Shown here: one piece after another, positions 25,531 through 33,753 of the stretch
How positions within the stretch are numbered: position 1 is the first letter of the stretch
Layout of the letters: every line of letters begins with the position of its first letter
NCBI GenBank assembly: GCA_947331495.1
Contig: CAMZOI010000001.1
Span: 1,302,001 to 1,366,000 of the forward strand
Direction: 5' to 3'
Length of the DNA: 64,000 bases
Origin: Erythrobacteraceae bacterium Alg239-R51
GTDB taxonomy: Bacteria; Pseudomonadota; Alphaproteobacteria; Sphingomonadales; Sphingomonadaceae
Notes under the pieces: model-generated
What the model was told of the DNA's origin: nothing
Seen by the model: the letters and a program-made list of their open reading frames with translations, nothing else
Databases searched by the model: none
Translations under genes and position numbers: made by a program

Positions 25531-26349
25531 ATGGCCGTTTTGTCCGGTATCATTCGCGTAATGGAAAAAGCTGCTCGCAAGGCAGGCGGGCGTCTGCGCC
25601 GCGATTTCGGCGAGGTCGAGCATCTCCAGGTAAGTCGCAAGGGCCCCGCCGACTTCGTATCGAAGGCAGACATGCGGTCCGAGCGCACGCTCTATGACGA
25701 GTTGCTGGCTGCCCGTCCCGGCTGGGGCTTCGTCATGGAAGAAGCCGGCACCATCGAAGGCGATGATGGCAAGCCGCGCTGGATTGTCGATCCGCTCGAC
25801 GGTACGAGCAACTTTCTCCACGGCATCCCCCATTTTGCGATCAGCATCGCGGCGCAGGAACCCAAGCTCGACGGATCGGGCTGGGGTGATGTGACAGCTG
25901 CGGTCGTCTATAATCCGATTACCGACGAGACCTTCTGGGCCGAAAAAACGCGGGGTGCGTGGCTGCATGACGGACGTCTACGCGTATCGGGGCGCCGCAG
26001 CCTGCCCGAAGCGCTGATTGCGACTGGCATCCCCTTCCAGGGCCACGGCGACTTCGGCGAATGGACGAAAATCTTTGCCGCGATTGGCCCGCAAGTGGCC
26101 GGTATCAGGCGGTATGGAGCTGCATCGCTGGACCTGGCATGGCTCGCAGCCGGCCGGTTCGACGGCTTCTGGGAGAGCGGCCTGAACGATTGGGATACTG
26201 CCGCGGGCGGGTTGATCGTGCGGGAAGCGGGCGGCTTTGTGTCGGATTTCCGCGGCCGTTCGATGCCCATCCATTCGGCCCAGGTTCTCGCCGCGAACGA
26301 CGCTCTGCATACCAAGCTGCACAAGCTGCTTGTGAATGCGCTCAAGTAG
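25531..26349 (+). CDS. suhB: Inositol monophosphatase family protein
   Basis: Mg-dependent phosphatase of 272 residues. The metal sites are visible: FVMEEAG (Glu), WIVDPLDGTSNFLHG (DxxDGT), and WDTAAGGLIVREAGG near the C-terminus. SuhB both dephosphorylates inositol phosphates and, in enterobacteria, joins the rRNA antitermination complex; which role applies here is not shown. It follows efp and a small unknown gene. GAGAG lies seven bases before the ATG. Confidence 0.92.
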   Translation: MAVLSGIIRVMEKAARKAGGRLRRDFGEVEHLQVSRKGPADFVSKADMRSERTLYDELLAARPGWGFVMEEAGTIEGDDGKPRWIVDPLDGTSNFLHGIPHFAISIAAQEPKLDGSGWGDVTAAVVYNPITDETFWAEKTRGAWLHDGRLRVSGRRSLPEALIATGIPFQGHGDFGEWTKIFAAIGPQVAGIRRYGAASLDLAWLAAGRFDGFWESGLNDWDTAAGGLIVREAGGFVSDFRGRSMPIHSAQVLAANDALHTKLHKLLVNALK

Positions 26350-26376
26350 CAAAACAACTCGGCTACCAAAGACGCC

Positions 26377-26405
26377 TTGAAAGCTGCCACGGGCGAGGCT
26401 ATCCG
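26377..26405 (+). promoter_or_regulatory. Putative promoter of tRNA-Leu
   Basis: TTGAAA and TATCCG are separated by 17 bases and end 17 bases before the mature tRNA start. The -10 is imperfect. Confidence 0.45.
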
Positions 26406-26422
26406 CCGCCCTCTTGCCCAGT

Positions 26423-26507
26423 GCCCCTGTGGCGGAATTGGTAGACGCGCTCGACTCAAAATCGAGTTTCTTCTGAAGTGCCGGTTCGAGTCCGGCCAGG
26501 GGTACCA
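26423..26507 (+). tRNA. tRNA-Leu (anticodon CAA)
   Basis: An 85-nt class II tRNA with a long variable arm: acceptor GCCCCTG/CAGGGGT, anticodon stem CTCGA/TCGAG around loop CTCAAAA (CAA, reading TTG), variable arm, T-loop TTCGAGT and encoded CCA. Confidence 0.97.
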
Positions 26508-26555
26508 AATCATCGCTTGCGCTATTTCGCCTAGTTTGGGATTTAGGCAGCCTTG

Positions 26556-28355
26556 ATGGTCGGGGTTCCTTCATATCACGCCATGGCGGCGATTGCCGTC
26601 ACGATCTGGATGTTCGTCGCTTTCGCGCGTGGGCGGATGTCGGTCGAGATCATCTCGCTGCTGACCATCGCGGTCATCGCGGTCGGCCTGTACTTTTTTC
26701 CGCTGCCTGACACCGCGCCGACCGACGGGCTGGCGCTCGCATTTTCGGGTTTCGGGCATTACGCGCTGATCACGATCTGCGCGCTCATGATCATGGGGCG
26801 CGGGCTGGTGGTCACCGGCGCATTGGAACCGGCCGCCCGTTTTCTGGAACGCCTGTTCAAGATCAACTTGCAGCTTGGCCTGCTGTTTTCGCTGATCGTG
26901 ACTTTCCTCCTGTCGATGGCGGTCAACAACACGCCGGTTCTGGTGTTGCTGATGCCGATTTTCGTCCAGCTTGCGATGCGCGGCGCGATGGCAGCGTCCA
27001 AAACGCTGATACCGCTCAACGCCGCGTCGCTGATGGGCGGTATGGCGACGACGATCGGAACGTCGACGAACATCCTTGTCGTCGCAATTGCTGTCGATCT
27101 CGGCATGCCGGAAATGGGGGTGTTCCACTTTACTCCGATAGTCCTGATCGCGTCCGTCGTCGCCTTGCCGTTCGTGTGGATCGTCATGCCGCGAATGCTC
27201 GGCGACAATCGCGTCGAGACCGTCCACGCAGAACGCTTGTTCGAAACCCGCTTGCGAGTGACCGAGGATTCGGTCCTGAACGGACGGGAGTTGTCGGAAT
27301 TGTCCTCGCGTCTGCCCAACGGGATCGAATTTCACGATGTGCCTCCGGGTCTTCTGCGTCCCCAGCATCGCCTGCGGATGACGGGGACGCACGAGGCTAT
27401 CGAGGACGCGATGGCGACATTGCGCGGCGATGCAGCACCGACCTGGGTCATCGACCGTATAAAACGTCAATCGGACGAAACCCGGACGGATATCGGGGTG
27501 GTCGAGATGATCGTCACTGCGGATTCGCGTCTGATCGGTCGGACCCTGCCAAGCTCCGGTATCGCCGATCTGTACGGGGTGGCGGTAATCGGAACGCACC
27601 GCCCAAAACGCATTGTCGGTGAGAAGGAACAGTTTTCTCAAGGCGGCGATCACCGGTTTGCCGAAGGCGATGTGCTTCTGGTCATCGGCTTGCCAGACGA
27701 CCTCCAGCAATTCGCCCGGGCCGACAGCCTGTTGCAGCTCGAAGGCATGCGCGAGCTGCCCCGCAGGTCCAAAGCGGTTCTTTCCGCCAGCATCATGGGT
27801 GGATCGATAGGGCTCGCCTCGATTGGACTGTTGCCTATCGCCATTGCTGCGCTGGCCGGTGCCATTCTCATGTTCGTGACCGGTTGCGTGAAATTCGATC
27901 GCGTCGGACGCGGCCTGTCCGCAAGTGTCATTGTGCTCGTTGCGGCAAGTATCGCTCTTGGCCGGATCATTCTCGATAGCGGGGCGGCTGACTGGATCGG
28001 TGCCGTGATGGCTGTCGGCCTGGATTACCTGTCTCCGGCCGCCGCACTCGCAGCAATCATGCTGGCGATGACTTTTCTCACCAATTTTGCGTCCAACGCC
28101 ACCGCGGCAACCGTCGGCACGCCTATCGCCTTTGCGATTGCCCTCAAGCTTGGCCTGCCAGCCGAGCCGCTCGTGTTAGCGGTGCTGTTCGGTTGCAACC
28201 TGTGTTACGCCACCCCGATCGCCTATCAGACCAACATGCTGATAATGGCGGAAGGATCGTACAAGTTCGCCGATTATGTCCGCACCGGTGTTCCGCTCGT
28301 ACTGATCATGGTCACCCTGCTGTCGGTAGCTCTCGTCGTAACTTACGGTTTGTAG
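26556..28355 (+). CDS. SLC13/DASS-type transporter with TrkA-C domains
   Basis: A 599-residue inner-membrane protein: a first membrane half (about 1-210), a soluble loop (about 215-385) holding two TrkA-C-like domains (ESRVTEDSVLNGRELSEL type pattern and LPSSGIADLYGVAVIG), then a second membrane half. Paired substrate/sodium-site motifs are MAVNNTPVLVLLMP and TNFASNATAATVGTP. The family carries dicarboxylates, sulfate or other anions with sodium; the substrate is not predictable here. ATG at 26556 follows an AGGCAG. Upstream is tRNA-Leu; downstream is an M20 hydrolase with its own leader. Confidence 0.88.
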   Translation: MVGVPSYHAMAAIAVTIWMFVAFARGRMSVEIISLLTIAVIAVGLYFFPLPDTAPTDGLALAFSGFGHYALITICALMIMGRGLVVTGALEPAARFLERLFKINLQLGLLFSLIVTFLLSMAVNNTPVLVLLMPIFVQLAMRGAMAASKTLIPLNAASLMGGMATTIGTSTNILVVAIAVDLGMPEMGVFHFTPIVLIASVVALPFVWIVMPRMLGDNRVETVHAERLFETRLRVTEDSVLNGRELSELSSRLPNGIEFHDVPPGLLRPQHRLRMTGTHEAIEDAMATLRGDAAPTWVIDRIKRQSDETRTDIGVVEMIVTADSRLIGRTLPSSGIADLYGVAVIGTHRPKRIVGEKEQFSQGGDHRFAEGDVLLVIGLPDDLQQFARADSLLQLEGMRELPRRSKAVLSASIMGGSIGLASIGLLPIAIAALAGAILMFVTGCVKFDRVGRGLSASVIVLVAASIALGRIILDSGAADWIGAVMAVGLDYLSPAAALAAIMLAMTFLTNFASNATAATVGTPIAFAIALKLGLPAEPLVLAVLFGCNLCYATPIAYQTNMLIMAEGSYKFADYVRTGVPLVLIMVTLLSVALVVTYGL

Positions 28356-28431
28356 GCTTTCCTCCTGCGCGGCATTCTGCAACTATCTGTTCGGTAATTT
28401 TATCGCGTGAAGGCCGGGAGGGATTTCCCCC

Positions 28432-28454
28432 TGGACCCTGTTCCACGTGGTCCA
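28432..28454. promoter_or_regulatory. Inverted repeat upstream of the M20 amidohydrolase
   Basis: TGGACC and GGTCCA are separated by 11 bases, ending 22 bases before the start codon. It resembles a regulator dyad by shape only, and no regulator gene is adjacent. Confidence 0.25.
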
Positions 28455-28476
28455 TGTCTCAGGAGACCCCAAGCCC

Positions 28477-29808
28477 ATGCCCAAGATCACCTTCACCTCG
28501 CTACTGGCTTTGACCTGCCTTGCGACAACCCCCGTTCAGGCGAATGAATTGCGGGACGATCTGATGGCCGACATGCCGGACCTGATGGAATTGTACCGCG
28601 ATCTGCACGCTCACCCCGAACTCAGTTTCGAGGAACACGAAACCGCTGCCAAGCTGGCCCGGCGGATGCGGGACCTGGGCTTCGAAGTGACCGAAGGCGT
28701 CGGGCAGACGGGCGTGGTCTCGGTCATGCGCAATGGCGAAGGCCCTACCGTCATGCTGCGTGCGGACATGGACGGGCTGCCAGTGGTCGAGCAGACCGGG
28801 CTTCCCTATGCCAGCGAAGAAACCGCCACGCCTGCGAGCGGGGTCACCACGGGCGTGATGCATGCGTGTGGACACGATACGCACATGGCAGGGTTCATCG
28901 GCGCCGCGCAACTTCTCGCCGAGCGCAAGGATGAATGGCAGGGTACGCTGGTAATGATCCTGCAGCCTGCCGAAGAGCTTGGGCTGGGTGCGCTCGCAAT
29001 GCTGGAAGACGGTCTGTATACGCGGTTCCCGAAACCGGATTACGCGATCGCCTTTCATGACGCGGCCGCGCCGGCACCTGCGGGAACCATCGGGTTCACG
29101 CCCGGCTATGCGCTGGCCAATGTCGACAGCGTGGACATCACCGTGAAGGGCGTGGGTGGCCATGGCGCCTATCCGCACACCACCCGTGACCCGATCGTTC
29201 TGGCAAGCGCGATCGTGATGAAACTGCAAACCGTTGTCAGTCGCGAAAGCAATCCGCTCGATCCGGCGGTGATTACCGTTGGCAGTTTCCATTCGGGCGC
29301 CAAGCACAACATCATCTCGGATGAGGCGAAGTTGCAGTTGACCGTACGCAGCTATTCTGACGAAAGCCGAGAGCTGCTGCTCGAGGGGATCGAGCGAGTA
29401 GCGCGCGGCGAGGCAATAGCGGCCGGTCTTCCCGACGAATTGATGCCGGTGGTAACGATAGAGGATCCCTACACACCCTCGACTTTCAACGACCCGGCTT
29501 TCACGCAGGAGATGGCGGATGTATTTCGTCAACGGTTCGGCGATGCGCGCGTGGTGGAATGGCCGGCTGTCATGGGCGGCGAAGACTTCAGCCAGTTTCG
29601 GCGCGCGGCGCCAGAGCATGTGAAGTCCATGATTTTCTGGATCAGCGGAACACCGCAACCCATGCTCGAAGCATTGCAGGAGAACGGCACGCCTCTGCCG
29701 TCGCTTCACTCGCCATTCTGGGCGCCCGATGCGGAAAAGGTTGTCGCGACCGGGGCAGAAGCCCTCGCAGGGGCGGCGCTGGACTTGATGCCGCGACAGG
29801 GCGGTTGA
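28477..29808 (+). CDS. M20D-type amidohydrolase, exported
   Basis: A 443-residue metal-dependent hydrolase starting at the ATG 11 bases after AGGAGA. The signal peptide MPKITFTSLLALTCLATTPVQA indicates export to the periplasm. Metal-binding and catalytic segments are visible: LRADMDGLP, MHACGHDTHMA, PAEELGLGA, KHNIISDEA and MGGEDFSQF. The group includes hippurate hydrolases and N-acyl-amino-acid amidohydrolases; exported forms are often called amidohydrolases without known substrate. A terminator follows. Confidence 0.9.
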   Translation: MPKITFTSLLALTCLATTPVQANELRDDLMADMPDLMELYRDLHAHPELSFEEHETAAKLARRMRDLGFEVTEGVGQTGVVSVMRNGEGPTVMLRADMDGLPVVEQTGLPYASEETATPASGVTTGVMHACGHDTHMAGFIGAAQLLAERKDEWQGTLVMILQPAEELGLGALAMLEDGLYTRFPKPDYAIAFHDAAAPAPAGTIGFTPGYALANVDSVDITVKGVGGHGAYPHTTRDPIVLASAIVMKLQTVVSRESNPLDPAVITVGSFHSGAKHNIISDEAKLQLTVRSYSDESRELLLEGIERVARGEAIAAGLPDELMPVVTIEDPYTPSTFNDPAFTQEMADVFRQRFGDARVVEWPAVMGGEDFSQFRRAAPEHVKSMIFWISGTPQPMLEALQENGTPLPSLHSPFWAPDAEKVVATGAEALAGAALDLMPRQGG

Positions 29809-29822
29809 CCGGGCAAAAAAGT

Positions 29823-29859
29823 GGCCGCCGGAGCATTGGGGTGCCCCGACGGCCGTTTT
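29823..29859 (+). terminator. Rho-independent terminator (probably bidirectional)
   Basis: GGCCGcCGG pairs with CCGaCGGCC (one mismatch), flanked by AAAAAA before and TTTT after. It lies between the ends of the M20 gene (plus) and the small gene behind aceA (minus) and probably serves both. Confidence 0.7.
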
Positions 29860-29890
29860 CTCCTCCCCAGGAGAAACTGAATTGATCGAA

Positions 29891-30094
29891 CTACCCCTCC
29901 GACGGGACGTATGTACCCAGCCGGTGATGAAGCGCATTGATACGGGCCAGTTCATCGCGATCGTCGGTCTGGCGCGCATAATGCATGAGCGCGGTACGCA
30001 GCAGTCGGAAATCCGCAGTTGAGAAGAGGGCGCGGGCGCGACCCGGCTCCTTGATCGGCTCGGTTTTCGGGGTGTCTTCGCTCATCGTCGTCAT
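29891..30094 (-). CDS. Small conserved-looking protein downstream of aceA
   Basis: A 67-residue soluble protein: a charged, proline-containing N-terminus followed by a helical region (FSTADFRLLRTALMHYARQTDDRDELARINALHHRLG). GGAG lies seven bases before the first ATG; a second ATG three codons later is also usable. It starts 12 bases after the aceA stop on the same strand and ends before a terminator, so it is the last gene of the aceA transcript. Function unknown. Confidence 0.75.
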   Translation of the reverse strand: MTTMSEDTPKTEPIKEPGRARALFSTADFRLLRTALMHYARQTDDRDELARINALHHRLGTYVPSEG

Positions 30095-30106
30095 CCTTTC
30101 TCTCCG

Positions 30107-31705
30107 TCAGGCCGCTTCAAACTGGTTCATGGTGTTGTCCTCGCCGCCAGCCTTCAGCGCAGCTTCGCCGGCAAAGTATTCCTTGTGGTCGTCGCCCATG
30201 TCGGAACCGGCCATGTTCTGGTGCTTCACACAGGCAATGCCCTGACGAATTTCTTCGCGCTGGACGGGCTTCACGTAACCCAGCATTCCCTCGTCGCCGA
30301 AATAGCGCTTGGCAAGGTTGTCGGTGCTGAGGGCAGCCGTGTGGTAAGTCGGCAACGTGATGAGATGGTGGAAAATCCCGGCGCGCTTGCTGGCATCCGC
30401 CTGGAAGGTCCGGATCCTTTCGTCAGCTTCCTGAGCGAGCGCCGTCTCGTCATAATTGACACTCATCAACTGGTCCCGGTCGTAACTGGAGACGTCCTTT
30501 CCAGATTCTTCCCAAGCGTCATAAACTTGCTGGCGGAAGTTAAGCGTCCAGTTGAAGCTGGGAGAGTTATTGTAAACCAGTTTCGCGTTCGGCACGACTT
30601 CGCGGATGCGGTCGACCATGCCAGCGATCTGTTCGACATGCGGTTTTTCGGTTTCGATCCACAATAGGTCGGCGCCGTTTTCGAGCGCGGTTATGCAATC
30701 GAGCACGCAGCGGTCTTCACCCGTTCCCGAACGGAACTGGTACAGGTTGGATGGCAGGCGCTTGGGCGTCATCAGTTTGCCGTCGCGGCTGATGAAAACC
30801 TGACCATTGGAGATGTTCGCGGGATCGACTTCCTCTGCGTCGAGGAAGGCATTGTACTGGTCACCAAGGTCACCAGGTTTTTCGCTGTATGCGATCTGCT
30901 TGGTGAGACCGGCACCCAGTGAATCGGTGCGCGCGACAATGATGCCGTCGGGCACCCCCAGTTCGAGAAAAGCATACCGGATCGCGCGAATTTTCTGAAG
31001 AAAATCTTCATGCGGAACGGTGACCTTGCCATCTTGGTGACCACACTGCTTTTCATCCGAAACCTGATTTTCGATCTGCAATGCACAGGCGCCCGCCTCG
31101 ATCATCTTCTTTGCGAGAAGATAGGTCGCCTCGGCATTTCCGAAACCGGCATCGATGTCGGCGATGATGGGTACGACATGTGTTTCGTGGTTGTCGATAG
31201 CGGTCTGTATGCGCTTCGCCTCGACTTCTTCTCCACGGTCGCGCGCGGCATCGAGGTCACGGAACATCATGCCAAGCTCGCGGGCGTCCGCCTGCTTGAG
31301 AAAGGTATAGAGTTCGCCGATCAGGCTGGGCACCGAGGTTTTCTCGTGCATCGACTGGTCGGGCAGGGGACCAAAATCGCTGCGCAGGGCGGCTACCATC
31401 CAGCCGGACAGGTATAGGTAGCGGCGCTTCGTGCTACCGAAATGCTTCTTGATCGAGATCATTTTCTGCTGCGCGATAAATCCATGCCACGTACCGAGCG
31501 ACTGCGTGTACTTGGTTGGGTCAGCGTCGTAGGCTTCCATGTCCTCACGCATGATCTTCGCAGTGTATTTCGCGATGTCGAGACCGGTCGGGAAGCGGTT
31601 CTGGACAACCATGCGCGCTGCGCTCTCGGCGTCGATCGCGTTCCAGGGTGTACCATTCGCTTCGATGGTCTTGGTCAGTTCTTCGATCCGGGCCTGATAG
31701 GTCAC
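30107..31705 (-). CDS. aceA: Isocitrate lyase
   Basis: First enzyme of the glyoxylate bypass: cleaves isocitrate to glyoxylate and succinate, allowing growth on acetate or fatty acids. The 532-residue size marks the longer isocitrate lyase class. The GTG start follows AAAAGGAG by seven bases. The catalytic KQCGHQ is present, with ADIDAGFGNAEATYLLAKKMIEAGA and WIETEKPH. A regulator of the ScfR/RamB type is divergent, and a RamB-like operator lies between the genes. No malate synthase gene is in the window. Confidence 0.96.
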   Translation of the reverse strand: MTYQARIEELTKTIEANGTPWNAIDAESAARMVVQNRFPTGLDIAKYTAKIMREDMEAYDADPTKYTQSLGTWHGFIAQQKMISIKKHFGSTKRRYLYLSGWMVAALRSDFGPLPDQSMHEKTSVPSLIGELYTFLKQADARELGMMFRDLDAARDRGEEVEAKRIQTAIDNHETHVVPIIADIDAGFGNAEATYLLAKKMIEAGACALQIENQVSDEKQCGHQDGKVTVPHEDFLQKIRAIRYAFLELGVPDGIIVARTDSLGAGLTKQIAYSEKPGDLGDQYNAFLDAEEVDPANISNGQVFISRDGKLMTPKRLPSNLYQFRSGTGEDRCVLDCITALENGADLLWIETEKPHVEQIAGMVDRIREVVPNAKLVYNNSPSFNWTLNFRQQVYDAWEESGKDVSSYDRDQLMSVNYDETALAQEADERIRTFQADASKRAGIFHHLITLPTYHTAALSTDNLAKRYFGDEGMLGYVKPVQREEIRQGIACVKHQNMAGSDMGDDHKEYFAGEAALKAGGEDNTMNQFEAA

Positions 31706-31778
31706 GGCAATACTCCTTTTACATCCTTGCGTAATCGCTTCGGACAGGTTTTGACGGAGGCGCACCCGAAATCATAGT

Positions 31779-31794
31779 AAAGTTTACAAACTTT
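31779..31794. promoter_or_regulatory. RamB-like operator between aceA and its regulator
   Basis: AAAGTTT-AC-AAACTTT is an inverted repeat with perfect 7-base arms, 74 bases before the aceA start. It closely resembles the AAAGTTTGCAAA-type site bound by RamB of Corynebacterium. TAAAGT-like half sites recur at about 31831-31846, close to the regulator's own start, suggesting autoregulation. Confidence 0.65.
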
Positions 31795-31855
31795 CTTGTC
31801 TTTTATGGCTAATTCGTGCTAGAAATCCTGTAAAGTAGTAAAGAAAGTCACAAGA

Positions 31856-33238
31856 ATGGCGGAAGAGGCTGTTTTCGCGGGGGCAGCGGTTCGTAGGTTG
31901 CGCAAGCGCGAAGGCTTGACCCAGGCAGCGATCGCCGGGCGCCTCGGGATTTCTTCGAGTTATCTCAACCTGATCGAACGCAATCAGCGGCCGCTAAGCG
32001 CGCGCGTCCTGATGCAGTTGGTAGAGAGGTTCAATTTCGATCCAGGTGCCTTGCAACCCGACGAGGCGATTGGTGGACTTGACGGGTTGGCACGGCGGTT
32101 CGCCGATGAGCGGTTTGCTGACCTGGATATCGACCGTGACGAGATGCAGGAATTTCTCGCCGCGGCCCCGCAGGCCGCCACCGCTTTTGCACGTCTTTAC
32201 GACAATGCGGCACAAGGCAGTCGCTCGACAGCCGATCCGCTCAAATCTTCTCGTGAGGAGATTGAGCGGTGGAGCAATCACTTCGCAGATCTCGACCACG
32301 CGGCCGAAGCGATGGCAGATGAAATGCGATTGTCACGCGGTGAGACAGGCGTTGCCTTGACCGATCGATTGCTAGAACGTCACCGCCTCTCGGTCAGAAC
32401 CCTGCCGAAAGAAATCATGCCAGACAGCTTGCGACGACTCGATCTGCATGCCCGGCAGATACAGCTATCGGAAATGCTCAGTCCGGCATCGTGCAATTTC
32501 CATCTTGCGGTTCAACTCGCGCAAATCGAACAAGGCGAGAGGATCGATGAATTCGTCAAGGGCGCTCATCTGGCAGACGATGCGTCGCGATCCTTGTTCC
32601 GCCGTCATCTTACAGGATATTTTGCCGCTGCACTGGTTATGCCTTATGGACGCTTTCTAAGAGCATGCGAAGCGACCGGATACGACTTGCCTGTTCTCGA
32701 ACGGCGCTTCGGCGTCAGCTTCGAACAACTTGCACACCGCCTCACCACCTTGCAGCGGGTGGGACAGCGAGGCCTGCCGTTCTTCATGGCCCGGATCGAC
32801 CGCGCCGGTCAGTTTTCCAAGACCTTCATCGGAGCAAGCACGGCGAAGTTCGTGGGCTCTGAAGCCAGCTGCCCCTTGTGGCACGCGCACCGGGCGTTCG
32901 ACAGAGGCAGCGAATTGCAAGTTCAGTTCGTTGCGCTCGAAGACGACATCAATCGCGAAGGCGGATGGCTTACCTTGGCCAAGGCAGTCGAAGGGAGTGG
33001 TGCACCAGGCAACGCCCAGTTCGTGATCATTCTTGGTATAGAGGCCGTGCTGGCATCCGGTCTGGAGCAGTCGAAGCGTGTTTCGCTGCGGCCGGCAGAT
33101 GCGCAACCGATCGGCCCTGGATGCGAGCGATGCTTGCGCACCAATTGCGCTCAGCGATCATTGCCCCCTCTAAGCAGAAAGCTCGAATTTGACCGAACGC
33201 GCCGCGGGATCACACCCTTCGAATTTTCACCAGGTTAG
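31856..33238 (+). CDS. XRE-family regulator with ScfR/RamB-type sensor domain
   Basis: A 460-residue transcription factor. Residues about 10-63 form a Cro/C1 helix-turn-helix (LTQAAIAGRLGISSSYLNLIE). The middle is the conserved ScfR region (IQLSEMLSPASCNFHLAVQLA, FAAALVMPYGRFLRACEATGY), and the C-terminus has a Cys-rich stretch (CERCLRTNC). ScfR regulators sense short-chain acyl-CoA and control acetate, propionate and glyoxylate genes; RamB controls aceA in actinobacteria. Divergence from aceA across a RamB-like operator makes local control of the glyoxylate bypass likely. Effector is not shown. Confidence 0.88.
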   Translation: MAEEAVFAGAAVRRLRKREGLTQAAIAGRLGISSSYLNLIERNQRPLSARVLMQLVERFNFDPGALQPDEAIGGLDGLARRFADERFADLDIDRDEMQEFLAAAPQAATAFARLYDNAAQGSRSTADPLKSSREEIERWSNHFADLDHAAEAMADEMRLSRGETGVALTDRLLERHRLSVRTLPKEIMPDSLRRLDLHARQIQLSEMLSPASCNFHLAVQLAQIEQGERIDEFVKGAHLADDASRSLFRRHLTGYFAAALVMPYGRFLRACEATGYDLPVLERRFGVSFEQLAHRLTTLQRVGQRGLPFFMARIDRAGQFSKTFIGASTAKFVGSEASCPLWHAHRAFDRGSELQVQFVALEDDINREGGWLTLAKAVEGSGAPGNAQFVIILGIEAVLASGLEQSKRVSLRPADAQPIGPGCERCLRTNCAQRSLPPLSRKLEFDRTRRGITPFEFSPG

Positions 33239-33315
33239 CTATAATTCTGCAGCGGGTGAGGAACTGGTTCATGGCGCTGGGGATTGTGACGCCGATATAC
33301 CAAGGGGAGCATTTC

Positions 33316-33612
33316 ATGGCCGAAGAACGGATCACTGAACATACTGACAGAGCTGGCAACACGCACACCACTCACACTATCGTTCACGACAAGGAGCCGG
33401 CCAACAACGGTAACAGCGGCTGGTTGATCCTGCTGCTCGTACTCGTGGTCGCTGTGGTTGGCGTTTGGTTCCTGACCCAAATGAGCGACTCGGAGATCGC
33501 CAAGGACAATGCGGTAGCTGGAGCAGCCGATGAAGTAGGGCAAGCGGCCGGTCAGGTCGGAGATGCAGCGCAAACTGCAGGAGAAGCTGTCGAGAACGCT
33601 ACTAACCAGTGA
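33316..33612 (+). CDS. Small single-pass membrane protein with Ala/Gln-rich tail
   Basis: A 98-residue protein starting at the ATG that follows AAGGGGAG. The N-terminus is hydrophilic and His/Thr-rich (THTTHTIVHDKEP), then one membrane helix (about 35-56), then a low-complexity helical tail rich in Ala, Gly, Gln and Glu with an approximate AADEVGQAAGQVGDAAQ repeat, reminiscent of YtxH- or LEA-like proteins. Topology and function are unknown. Lies between the aceA regulator and the Prs locus. Confidence 0.7.
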   Translation: MAEERITEHTDRAGNTHTTHTIVHDKEPANNGNSGWLILLLVLVVAVVGVWFLTQMSDSEIAKDNAVAGAADEVGQAAGQVGDAAQTAGEAVENATNQ

Positions 33613-33753
33613 CTTCGACGAAGAGATGAGGGGGCTCGAAGGTCCGAGAGCGTCTGGAAACACTTTTCCGGATCCGTGTGTAAAATTTACCGACAATTCA
33701 TTCCCTTCTGTTAGTCAGGCATCCCGACACCAGATATTCGTGAGCCGGACCTA

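Noticed and set aside
25908-26574. Minus-strand frames over tRNA-Leu and suhB
   Set aside because: They contain antisense-tRNA peptide (AGLEPAL-like) and lie over a secure gene.
26571-27710. A 379-codon antisense frame in the SLC13 transporter gene
   Set aside because: Composition is extremely Arg/Asp/His-rich with no fold pattern; the sense frame has intact transporter motifs.
28501-29979. A 492-codon antisense frame over the M20 hydrolase
   Set aside because: Sense frame has all metal-site motifs and a signal peptide; the antisense frame has none.
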